Source: an uncultured Veillonella sp. (lineage in GTDB: Bacteria; Bacillota; Negativicutes; Veillonellales; Veillonellaceae). Taken from it: a DNA stretch of 20,988 bases. Both the position numbers and the translations under genes were made by a program. Within the stretch, counting starts at the first letter, position 1, and each line of letters opens with the position of its first letter. The stretch covers positions 1 through 20,988 of the forward strand of contig URPT01000011.1 in NCBI GenBank assembly GCA_900549845.1, given 5' to 3'. Below the pieces are notes generated by a model. It was not told the DNA's origin, did not search any database, and saw only the letters and a program-made list of their open reading frames with translations. Of this stretch, positions 15,765-20,988 are shown in pieces.

Positions 15765-16349
15765 TTAAGTTGTTTGAACGAAGAATAATCCACCAGATAG
15801 ATCTCGATTTATAAAAATATATCCGATGTTCTCAGTTAGATAAAAAATTTCATTTACTTCTTCAGGTAGATCCATTCCTAAGATTTGACCTATGAAAATA
15901 TATTTTTCTAGACAATCTCCTCTCTCTTGCTGTAAATATTCAGGTTGTCCTCCTAGAAAACTCATTTCATCTATATTCTCAATAGGATTAATTGGATAAA
16001 ATTTATCTAGGTTAAACTTGAACTGATTTTTATCTCCGATGATAACTCTCGTGTATCCTTGAAAAGCATCGTCAATTTCAGTAATGTAGTCAAGAAAATA
16101 ATCTTCTTTATCATAATAAGAAAAAACGTAAATTGCGTTATCTTTATATTCCTTATCCTGAAAATCTGTTTTAAATTGAGGTGCAATAGTTAATAGATTT
16201 TCAATTGGTATGAAAGCAATCAATGCTAACTCATGACCATCTGGCGCTATCACTTTATTTGAATAGTCTAAATCTAGCCCAACTAATATATTATTTATAT
16301 TGGGTTTGCTATCTAAAAAGTTAAAATTAACGCATCCATTTTTTTCCAT
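15765..16349 (-). CDS. Probable immunity protein, DUF1963/YwqG-like
   Basis: A 194-residue acidic, AT-rich gene product with a TAGGAGAA ribosome binding site. The segments SFLGGQPEYLQQE, KYIFIGQILGMD, ENIGYIFIN and GGLFFVQTT follow the order seen in DUF1963 proteins, which have an LGG-P-W-Q motif, a hydrophobic Q-strand and a GG-Y-F end. The Cys pairs of many members are absent. DUF1963-type proteins recur next to polymorphic toxins and are taken as immunity proteins. A toxin-like C-terminal fragment (16368-16475) lies just upstream, which fits a toxin-then-immunity order. The family call is moderate; the immunity role is inferred from context. Confidence 0.6.
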   Translation of the reverse strand: MEKNGCVNFNFLDSKPNINNILVGLDLDYSNKVIAPDGHELALIAFIPIENLLTIAPQFKTDFQDKEYKDNAIYVFSYYDKEDYFLDYITEIDDAFQGYTRVIIGDKNQFKFNLDKFYPINPIENIDEMSFLGGQPEYLQQERGDCLEKYIFIGQILGMDLPEEVNEIFYLTENIGYIFINRDLSGGLFFVQTT

Positions 16350-16367
16350 TTAAATTCTCCTAAAAAT

Positions 16368-16475
16368 TTAAGGGCATTTCTTACCTGATTTTTTCAATTT
16401 TCTAAGAAATTTCTTGGCTTCTTTTCTTAATCCTCCTCCAGAAGTTTTGGGTTTGTAACGATAATCCACTAAATC
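16368..16475 (-). pseudogene. Remnant of a toxin C-terminus
   Basis: A 35-codon open stretch reads DLVDYRYKPKTSGGGLRKEA then KKFLRKLKKSGKKCP and TAA. It has no start codon and is bounded upstream by in-frame TAA. It is very basic, ends 19 bases before the next immunity ATG, and is out of keeping with noncoding sequence. The position and composition suit the last residues of a secreted nuclease-type toxin tip. I cannot name the toxin family. Confidence 0.5.
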
Positions 16476-16482
16476 TTATTAA

Positions 16483-16806
16483 TTAATTGATATTTACCAA
16501 TATTTTTAATTCGTCTGGTAGTTTGGCACCATTTCTATATGCCTTTTTAGCCCAAAATATGGCTTTTTCTTTATTACCTTGTGTGAAAAATAAATCGGCT
16601 AAATTGGATTGGGCAATTGGATGTCCATTTTTTGCCGCTATCTCTAGCCATTTAAATTCCAAATCTTGATCTATAGATACAAACATATGGTATTGATATA
16701 ATTTGAATGCTGAGTTTTTATCTCCATTAGTGGCGTTCTTTTCGAGAATTTGAATTTCTTCATCTGAAATCCAATAAGTACTACCTGTTGATATAAAGTT
16801 AGTCAT
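16483..16806 (-). CDS. Sel1-repeat protein, probable immunity protein
   Basis: A 107-residue protein with a CGGAAAG ribosome binding site. Residues about 20-95 contain one or two Sel1-like helical repeats: LEKNATNGDKNSAFKLYQYH, then LEFKWLEIAAKNGHPIAQSN, then LADLFFTQGNKEKAIFWAKK and AYRNGAK. The A--G---A---L---Y pattern is typical of Sel1. Small Sel1 proteins are often found downstream of Rhs and CDI-type toxins, where they probably bind the toxin. It has no signal peptide, in line with cytoplasmic action. No intact toxin lies upstream. Confidence 0.7.
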   Translation of the reverse strand: MTNFISTGSTYWISDEEIQILEKNATNGDKNSAFKLYQYHMFVSIDQDLEFKWLEIAAKNGHPIAQSNLADLFFTQGNKEKAIFWAKKAYRNGAKLPDELKILVNIN

Positions 16807-16856
16807 TTTAAATTTCTTTCCGGATGTTGTTTACATGATATTAAAGGGGTGTACCT

Positions 16857-16915
16857 GTGCGTACCGCACATGCCCTACGTCAGGATTGGAGGTTTCATAC
16901 GGGCTACGGCTTGCT
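16857..16915 (-). repeat. Interspersed 59-bp repeat, copy R2
   Basis: This is the partner of R1 at about 85% identity, and also contains a GTGCG-TAC-CGCAC palindrome. Its end overlaps the last codons and the TAG stop of the DUF4303-like gene: the repeat's GCAAGCCGTAG supplies the final Ser-Lys-Pro-stop. The repeat therefore ends the gene directly. Confidence 0.75.
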
Positions 16916-17467
16916 TTGAAATCTATTTTTGAACGTAAGGAATTTATCATATGAATTTAGTTGTTCAGCAGAATAATTTTCCATAATCTCAGAATTATCA
17001 CTATCTACAATAGAAACAAAAAATATGACATTATTTGTTTTTTTCTTATCTATATTTTCTATCGCTTTTTTAAATCCTCCTATAATTGAATCATATACTT
17101 CCGCCTGATATTGCTCAAAATTATCTTCTGATATTAATGTATTTGCATCATTAAGAATATTTTGAATCTCATTATTGAATATACTATCTATTTTCTCAGG
17201 AACCTCTCCAAGTCCTATTGCAAATTGAGGGTAATACCATTTAATAAAAGGCTGGTCTTCTTTTGGGTAGTTTAGTTTTTCTATTTCGTAGTGAGAAATA
17301 GTGTTAGCAGCCCAACCTAGGTATGAACAATAGTCGTCAATATATAATGAATAGGCAAAAACATCATTAGAATGATATTTTTCTAATACAAATTTAAATG
17401 TCTCTGTAACTCCTTTAGATACATTCTGGATTAAATCTTGAATTATATAATTACTTAAAATACTCAT
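16904..17467 (-). CDS. Probable immunity protein, DUF4303-like
   Basis: A 187-residue protein. The ATG at 17465-17467 is preferred over one 33 bases upstream because AAAGGAAAA sits at the right distance. It opens with a long helix (ILSNYIIQDLIQNVSKGVTE), then shows FAYSLYIDDYCSYLGWAANT, a Y-WYYPQFAIGLGEVPEKID segment and a C-terminal VIFFVSIVDSD strand. This order (helix, FA--LY-DD, NT, W-YP) resembles DUF4303, a family common in polymorphic-toxin immunity loci. The last codons and stop come from repeat R2, so the native C-terminus may have been replaced. Confidence 0.62.
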   Translation of the reverse strand: MSILSNYIIQDLIQNVSKGVTETFKFVLEKYHSNDVFAYSLYIDDYCSYLGWAANTISHYEIEKLNYPKEDQPFIKWYYPQFAIGLGEVPEKIDSIFNNEIQNILNDANTLISEDNFEQYQAEVYDSIIGGFKKAIENIDKKKTNNVIFFVSIVDSDNSEIMENYSAEQLNSYDKFLTFKNRFQSKP

Positions 17468-17573
17468 TTTAATTTTCCTTTTATAAATTTTTGTTATCAA
17501 TCAGTTTCTATGCACATTTACTACGTGATCCGTATTTCCAAAACCTTACCACCAATTCTAGTTAATTACTTAC

Positions 17574-17750
17574 TCATATATCTATCTGTTTGAGCTTTGT
17601 TATACTTAATTTCCTATTTTTTTTAATAACTAGAAAGAAAGAGATAATCGGAAACACGACTAACTTAGCTATCGTGTTATCCCCATAATAAGCCATCCAT
17701 AACCAAATGAAAAACCAAGAAATTAAGAGACAGTAGGTTTCTCGCCGTTT
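17574..17750 (-). pseudogene. Possible small membrane protein remnant
   Basis: A 58-codon open stretch has two hydrophobic segments, CLLISWFFIWLWMAYYG and LVVFPIISFFLVI, with a Lys-rich end. The only internal ATG sits inside the first segment and has no ribosome binding site. The 5' end overlaps Rhs fragment B in another frame, as if a small membrane (perhaps immunity) protein had lost its start. The gap 17468-17573 holds one further short open piece ending WKYGSRSKCA (17508-17560), possibly a toxin end. Confidence 0.3.
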
Positions 17751-17809
17751 TCATTGTTGAGGACGGTCAGGCGGCGGGCTTTGTCGTAGGCGTAGCGGCG
17801 GTTGAATAC
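17723..17809 (-). pseudogene. Rhs/YD-repeat protein fragment B
   Basis: Minus-strand translation reads VFNRRYAYDKARRLTVLNNE then NGEKPTVS and TAA. RYAYD-A-RLT-L---NGE is one clear YD repeat of the Rhs core. The stretch is markedly GC-richer than its surroundings. It is about 28 codons, with no start and no flanking repeats of the same kind, and begins beside an uptake-sequence-like inverted repeat. Confidence 0.75.
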
Positions 17810-17818
17810 GGTACAACA

Positions 17819-17852
17819 AAGGTCGTCTAAAAGTTAGATTCCAGACGACCTT
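17819..17852. repeat. Inverted pair resembling a Neisseria uptake sequence (GGTCGTCT type)
   Basis: AAGGTCGTCT (17819-17828) and AGACGACCTT (17843-17852) form a perfect 10-bp inverted repeat with a 14-base loop. The plus-strand 12-mer AGGTCGTCTAAA is 11/12 to the AGGTCGTCTGAA dialect known from the Neisseria mucosa group. Inverted uptake-sequence pairs commonly serve as terminators in Neisseria. Confidence 0.6.
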
Positions 17853-17890
17853 GATGCTGACTAGTGATGAGGTTGTTAAAGAGCAAACAT

Positions 17891-17928
17891 TTCAGATGAT
17901 CTCAAAGAAGGTTTTGAGGTCATCTAAA
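17891..17928. repeat. Second uptake-sequence-like inverted repeat
   Basis: The 16-base arms (17891-17906 and 17913-17928) pair with two mismatches around a six-base loop. The arms begin TTCAGATGATCTC and end GGTCATCTAAA, that is, decayed forms of the TTCAGACGACCT/AGGTCGTCTGAA pair. The gap 17501-18007 otherwise holds only the fragments listed here and repeat R3. Confidence 0.5.
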
Positions 17929-17960
17929 TAGCGGAAACCACGCGCAAATTCTACACACAA

Positions 17961-18003
17961 ATCTACGTCAAGGATGGAAGTCTCATACAGGCTACAGTTT
18001 ACT
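17961..18003 (-). repeat. Interspersed repeat, copy R3 (shortened)
   Basis: Aligned with R2, it keeps TCTACGTCA-GGATGGA and CTCATACAGGCTACAG-TT. It begins five bases after the stop codon of the 79-residue gene, again directly following an immunity-type gene. Confidence 0.6.
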
Positions 18004-18007
18004 TTTT

Positions 18008-18247
18008 TCATTCGAAAGAAAATTTTAACATCTTTGATAACCGATGTATAAAATATAGAATTGCCAAATATTCATCTTGGTAACAATATTCTTCAGTTCT
18101 CAATCCTCTTTCAGAATAGAATATATGCCATTTTTTATTTTCTTCAACAATACATAATGATTCATCATTTACTTCATTAATTGAGTAACTATCTTCTGGT
18201 ACTCCTTTACTTTTAAGATATGAATTCAATTCATTAATTTTTATCAT
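18008..18247 (-). CDS. Small probable immunity protein, family not recognised
   Basis: A 79-residue acidic protein: MIKINELNSYLKSKGVPEDS, then an SLCIVEENKKWHIFYSERGL segment and a C-terminal helix YLAILYFIHRLSKML. The short helix, two-strand and helix layout with a WHIFYSERG motif is typical of small proteins beside polymorphic toxins, but I cannot name the family. The only ribosome binding candidates are a weak AGGA very close to the ATG and GAGG about 12 bases upstream. The reading frame is open upstream and continuous with Rhs fragment C, so the present start is uncertain. The stop is followed at once by repeat R3. Confidence 0.6.
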   Translation of the reverse strand: MIKINELNSYLKSKGVPEDSYSINEVNDESLCIVEENKKWHIFYSERGLRTEEYCYQDEYLAILYFIHRLSKMLKFSFE

Positions 18248-18382
18248 TTTCCTATTTTTACCTCTTCCAGTTGCCCAGATGCTATATAATTTAACAGATT
18301 TTGGTAATTCATACTGTGTACCTAATCCAACCTCTCCGAACGGGTCGTAGGCGTAGTCGATGGTGCAACCATCAGATTGCCG
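18248..18382 (-). pseudogene. Rhs fragment C joined in frame to the downstream small gene
   Basis: Minus-strand translation from the TAA at 18383-18385 reads RQSDGCTIDYAYDPFGEVGL and then GTQYELPKSVKLYSIWATGR and GKNRK, running without a stop into the ATG of the 79-residue gene. DYAYDPFGE matches an Rhs core segment (YDPFG). The Lys-rich remainder may be the end of a toxin tip. The toxin domain that should lie between is missing, so this is probably a deletion remnant. Confidence 0.65.
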
Positions 18383-18398
18383 TTAATCTAATTGTTTA

Positions 18399-18430
18399 AG
18401 GCCATCTGAAAAAACAACTTTCAGACGGCC
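18399..18430. repeat. Neisseria DNA-uptake-sequence inverted pair
   Basis: GGCCATCTGAAA (18400-18411) and TTTCAGACGGCC (18419-18430) pair over 12 bases with one mismatch and a seven-base loop. The minus strand of the second arm contains the exact 10-mer GCCGTCTGAA, the core of the Neisseria uptake sequence. Extended 12-mers on both arms are 11/12 to AGGCCGTCTGAA. In Neisseria such pairs often end transcripts; here it follows the Imm22-like gene stop by 27 bases. Confidence 0.75.
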
Positions 18431-18457
18431 ATTATCCTGACTAATGTTTCACTATCA

Positions 18458-18859
18458 CTAGCGATATTTTTTTCTTGGATCTTTGAAAGTTCCTATAAAC
18501 TTCAGATCATTGTAAAGTTTACCTGGATTTTCCTCATAAAATGTTGCATTAGAATAGTAATATAAAGAATTACCTTCATTTATTCCTTTCTCTTTTGCTA
18601 CTTTCACAATATCTTTTATAACTTTATTGGAGTGTGCCCCAACTTCTTCTGCTAACACTTCAACTGGCACAATTTCTCCATTATCTGTCTGAAATGCCAC
18701 AAAATAATCAGAATCAATAAATGAAACTCCAAAATCTGCAAAAGCTGGACAATGAGAATCTGAGTCCTCCATTCCATCTGTATATTCATTAAACTCATCA
18801 GGTGTTTTAAAAGATGTCCCCATCCACACAGAAATCATATCTTTAGTTGTTTCAATCAT
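18458..18859 (-). CDS. Imm22-family immunity protein
   Basis: A 133-residue protein. The ATG at 18857-18859 is preferred to one 12 bases upstream because TGAGG lies six bases before it and nothing suitable precedes the other. The N-terminus MIETTKDMISVWMGTSFKTP then DEFNEYTD matches the Imm22 opening (VSVW-G-F-s-EL-EY). PAFADFGVSFIDSDYFVAFQ corresponds to the F--DFGI-Y-D-D- segment, and a helix with GAHSNKVIKDIV follows. Imm22 proteins are predicted to neutralise nuclease-type polymorphic toxins. It lies 35 bases after the 211-residue gene and is probably cotranscribed with it, with the uptake-sequence hairpin as terminator. Confidence 0.75.
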   Translation of the reverse strand: MIETTKDMISVWMGTSFKTPDEFNEYTDGMEDSDSHCPAFADFGVSFIDSDYFVAFQTDNGEIVPVEVLAEEVGAHSNKVIKDIVKVAKEKGINEGNSLYYYSNATFYEENPGKLYNDLKFIGTFKDPRKKYR

Positions 18860-18894
18860 ATAATACCTCATAATTCAAAATGTTATATATTTTA

Positions 18895-19530
18895 TTACTC
18901 CCAATAAAAGTCTAAATTATTTAATTCCTTCCACTCTTCCAAAGAATAAAGAAAAGGCAAAGAAAAATTTTCCAATAATTTCCCCTTTAAATTTTCTGAT
19001 ACCATGAATGCTCCTGAATAATTGTGATTGGAAGACAATAAAATATCCTTATCCGAATTAGTATATGCCTCCAGTGAAAAACCATCTTCATCTAATGCTA
19101 AATCTGGATAAACAATTTCATCCTCAATTTCCCAAGCAACTATTCTTACCAAATAATAGATTTCATTCGTCAATAGCTCACCTTTTGTATTGACAATAAT
19201 TACCTTGCTCATACCAAAATCATAGTCAAACCCATATTTTTTTATAAATTCCAAAAAACGCGCTGACATGATAAAGAAATCATTATATGGAAGAAAATCA
19301 AAAGTAACACCTCTTGCTTTCTTTAAGCATACATACACTTGTTCAGGCATTAGAGGGATTTCTTGTCCCTTTACGAACCAACTCCAGGGAAAGTCAAAAT
19401 CAGGATGCGTTTTTTTAGGGTTGAATACCTCTGATATACCTAGGACTCCACTACTTACTCGTGGCAACCCCATTTTTTCTACTTTATCCATACTCTGCAG
19501 AGCATATCCCCATACTAATAACTTTTTCAT
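18895..19530 (-). CDS. Probable immunity protein, family uncertain (Imm43/DUF1629-like)
   Basis: A 211-residue protein with an excellent TTAGGAGGG ribosome binding site. It opens MKKLLVWGYALQSMDKVEKM, has a Trp/Pro-rich DFPWSWFVKGQEIPLMPEQV segment, a central LEFIKKYGFDYDFGMSKVII strand-helix unit, and a C-terminal NFSLPFLYSLEEWKEL. The overall pattern resembles the larger immunity families found with Rhs and Neisseria toxins, but I cannot fix the family. It is preceded directly by the cut-off start of an HHLIP-type nuclease toxin. Its ribosome binding site lies within the toxin's last in-frame codons, which supports pairing with that toxin. Confidence 0.55.
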   Translation of the reverse strand: MKKLLVWGYALQSMDKVEKMGLPRVSSGVLGISEVFNPKKTHPDFDFPWSWFVKGQEIPLMPEQVYVCLKKARGVTFDFLPYNDFFIMSARFLEFIKKYGFDYDFGMSKVIIVNTKGELLTNEIYYLVRIVAWEIEDEIVYPDLALDEDGFSLEAYTNSDKDILLSSNHNYSGAFMVSENLKGKLLENFSLPFLYSLEEWKELNNLDFYWE

Positions 19531-19531
19531 A

Positions 19532-19723
19532 ATACCCTCCTAAGGTAATTGTTTTGTTTTCTTTCCAAACAGCCTGTGGAATTAAATGGTGTGTCTGCCA
19601 AGAAGAAGCTGGACGGAATATTCCCTAAGATTCCACGCTCTTACGCAAGCGATAGCCACTCTCTCCCAAAGGATCAATCCATTCTTGAGTATTCAGAGCA
19701 AACTGGTTCTGAAGGCGGAAGGT
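19532..19723 (-). pseudogene. Rhs fragment D fused to the start of an HNH/AHH-type toxin, broken
   Basis: Translation gives TFRLQNQFALNTQEWIDPLG, then ESGYRLRKSVES, a TAG stop at 19625-19627, and in the same frame GIFRPASSWQTHHLIPQAVW and KENKTIT before running into the next gene. RLQNQ and EWIDPLG are the two conserved ends of the Rhs core tip; about 30 residues normally between them (the ETGL-YN-RYYDP-GRF part) are absent. HHLIP-xxW is the start of the HNH-superfamily nuclease toxins with AHH-like motif. The catalytic remainder is deleted, so no active toxin can be made. Confidence 0.75.
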
Positions 19724-19784
19724 TTTGTCAGAGCTACGGCTTGCTACTTCGAGATTGAAGGCTTCATGCGAGCTATGGTTTGCT
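19720..19784 (-). repeat. Interspersed repeat, copies R4 and R5 in tandem
   Basis: R5 (19749-19784) and R4 (about 19720-19745) share AGCTACGGCTTGCT/AGCTATGGTTTGCT ends and the GATTGAAGGCTTCAT core with R1-R3. R4 runs straight into Rhs fragment D, overlapping its first codons. The pair lies 37 bases after the stop of the SMI1-like gene. Confidence 0.6.
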
Positions 19785-19820
19785 ACACTTACTATATATA
19801 CACGACACTACGGCATTTTA

Positions 19821-20303
19821 TTAATCATCAGGATTTTCTTCTAAACAATTTAGAAACTCATCAAATGATTTCGCTATAATAATTGAATTTTTTTCAAAAT
19901 TAGCTTCCCTTGATATATTTTCACTCCATACGTCCCTTACATAATAAATAACTTGCCAACTATTTTTTTCTAAACAGAGGTAATTACCTCCCCAATCAAA
20001 AGCAAAAGGAATTAAATTCCTAGGTAACTCATTAAGATCCCATTCATTTATCGCTCTTCCTTCTAATGTGAAATCTGGATCATCCTCAAACTGCTTAGAA
20101 TATTTCATTGGAATGAAGTCGCGAATTTCAATATAGTCATAATCAATATTATCATTGACAAAACAAGTAAGATTGGGAGTACCTCCATTCCATTTGAAGT
20201 AATGTGACTTGAATGAAGATGGAAAAGATACTTCTAATTTTTTTTCAACCTCATTGAAATCATTTTCAGATAAATTTTTATCACAATCATAAAAATTGAG
20301 CAT
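19821..20303 (-). CDS. SMI1/KNR4 (SUKH) family immunity protein
   Basis: A 160-residue protein. The ATG at 20301-20303 is preferred over one 24 bases upstream because AAAGGAGT lies ahead of it. SUKH signatures are clear: LEVSFPSSFKSHYFKWNGGT, equal to the LP-d-k-FY---NGG motif, and NLIPFAFDWGGNYLCLE, equal to the IPFA-D-GGN-ICLD motif. SUKH proteins are a main class of immunity proteins for secreted nuclease and deaminase toxins in Rhs, CDI and WXG systems. It acts in the cytoplasm. It is the first gene of the array in the direction of transcription, and its own toxin is not present. Confidence 0.88.
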   Translation of the reverse strand: MLNFYDCDKNLSENDFNEVEKKLEVSFPSSFKSHYFKWNGGTPNLTCFVNDNIDYDYIEIRDFIPMKYSKQFEDDPDFTLEGRAINEWDLNELPRNLIPFAFDWGGNYLCLEKNSWQVIYYVRDVWSENISREANFEKNSIIIAKSFDEFLNCLEENPDD

Positions 20304-20371
20304 GGTAAACTCCTTTAAGTTATACAAAGCAAAGGATTGCTTCTACTAGAATAGTTTATTTATTTTTTAAG

Positions 20372-20473
20372 TTAAGCGTTCACTCCAATAGAAATAGATA
20401 ACACATCTTCCTCATTGTCGAGTAGAGATATATCGATAACTTTATCTATTTTATGACTAAATAATTCTACTAG
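20372..20473 (-). pseudogene. 33-codon open stretch following the kinase stop in the same frame
   Basis: Directly after the TAG at 20474-20476, the same frame stays open for 33 codons, reading LVELFSHKIDKVIDISLLDN then EEDVLSISIGVNA and TAA. The composition is protein-like and acidic. It may be the 3' end of another lost immunity gene or an extension cut by a nonsense change. Confidence 0.3.
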
Positions 20474-20980
20474 CTATTTAACCTGCTTCATATAATGATT
20501 TAACTGCCTTTGATTCTTTAAAATAATTGTCTTGTCAGAATAATTTTTAACAACTACATTATATTGCTCGACATATTTTTTAGAACGTCCGTCTAATAAA
20601 ATCCATTTCACAAATGCAAAATCAAATTTTTCATTACAGTCTTCTGCCATGCTAGGACGTGTCTTTCCCCTATATGTTAAATAGCGCCTAAATGCCCGAT
20701 AGAGACAATTAACTCTGTTAAAGTTGAAATAGACAATACAGTCAGCTTCCCTCATGCGTTCTTCATAAAGACAGGCCGAGTAATTCCCTTCAATAATCCA
20801 ATCACGTTGTAGCATAAATGTTGATATATCGTCAGTCATTTCATCAACTGTTCGCTCTTGCCAATTTGATGTGAAATGAATTTTATCTAAATGAAGAACC
20901 TCACAATTGTAGTGTTGACCTAAAAAGTTTGCCAAAGTAGACTTTCCAGAGCCGCTATAGCCAATGATTGCAATTTTCAA
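20474..20980 (-). CDS. P-loop kinase-like protein (AAA/adenylate-kinase fold, FlaR-like)
   Basis: A 168-residue protein with a TTG start at 20978-20980; the window ends 8 bases upstream, so an earlier start cannot be excluded, but the family usually begins at MKIAIIGYSGSGKST. Walker A GYSGSGKST covers residues 7-15. HLDKIHFTSNW, RDWIIEGNYS, ADCIVYFNFNR and the Arg-rich CLYRAFRRYLTYRGKTRPSM lid-like segment match the small P-loop proteins annotated as topology-modulation (FlaR) or AAA family ATPases. These are presumed nucleotide or small-molecule kinases of unknown substrate. It lies upstream of the immunity array on the same strand, 170 bases before the SMI1-like gene. Confidence 0.85.
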   Translation of the reverse strand: MKIAIIGYSGSGKSTLANFLGQHYNCEVLHLDKIHFTSNWQERTVDEMTDDISTFMLQRDWIIEGNYSACLYEERMREADCIVYFNFNRVNCLYRAFRRYLTYRGKTRPSMAEDCNEKFDFAFVKWILLDGRSKKYVEQYNVVVKNYSDKTIILKNQRQLNHYMKQVK

Positions 20981-20988
20981 TACAGGTC

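Noticed and set aside
17508..17560. Short frame LELVVRFWKYGSRSKCA as a toxin C-terminus
   Set aside because: It is suggestive in position (just before the DUF4303-like gene) but only 17 codons long, too short to call as a separate feature.
15600..19790. Insertion sequence, transposon ends or a CRISPR array formed by the repeats
   Set aside because: No transposase frame, no terminal inverted repeats with target duplications, and the five copies are too diverged and irregularly spaced for CRISPR.
19549..19879. Two overlapping plus-strand frames near 19.6 kb
   Set aside because: They are antisense to Rhs fragment D, repeats R4-R5 and the end of the SMI1-like gene, with no ribosome binding sites.

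Overview
The window looks like chromosomal DNA of a low-to-medium-GC, diderm Firmicute of the Negativicutes, most likely an oral Veillonella. This is inference from gene content: AddAB (RexAB) recombination enzymes instead of RecBCD, strong AGGAGG-type ribosome binding sites, Ala-rich secreted proteins with Sec signal peptides, and a MoeA-like molybdopterin protein. No rRNA, tRNA, CRISPR array or complete insertion sequence is visible.

Positions 1-3430 hold housekeeping and regulatory genes. These are the 5' end of a molybdopterin-binding protein (minus), a fluoride channel CrcB/FluC (minus), a small XRE-type regulator (plus), a GntR/FCD regulator (minus) and, divergent from it, a diacylglycerol-kinase-fold lipid kinase (plus). 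A near-perfect palindrome lies between the last two. Positions 3507-10934 hold addB-addA on the minus strand, overlapping by 11 bases. addA carries a single-base frameshift that separates the helicase from the C-terminal nuclease domain.

Positions 10935-15400 hold two Sec-exported proteins of unknown function (plus), a short GDSL/SGNH hydrolase (minus) and an MFS transporter (minus), separated by clear hairpin terminators. The first exported protein has two good sigma-70-type promoters in tandem and looks highly expressed.

Positions 15430-20330 are very different. This is a minus-strand run of six small AT-rich genes of polymorphic-toxin immunity type (DUF1963-like, Sel1-repeat, DUF4303-like, a 79-residue unknown, Imm22-like, SMI1/KNR4) plus one further probable immunity gene. 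Four short GC-richer fragments of an Rhs/YD-repeat protein and remnants of C-terminal toxin domains lie between them, one with an HHLIP motif of the HNH/AHH nuclease type. A diverged repeat of up to 59 bp occurs five times after immunity genes. Three inverted pairs resemble the DNA uptake sequences of Neisseria (core GCCGTCTGAA and the GGTCGTCTGAA dialect). I read the region as a decayed store of Rhs toxin-tip/immunity cassettes acquired from an oral Neisseria-like donor, in which the toxins are broken but the immunity genes remain open. The window ends with a P-loop kinase-like protein (minus).
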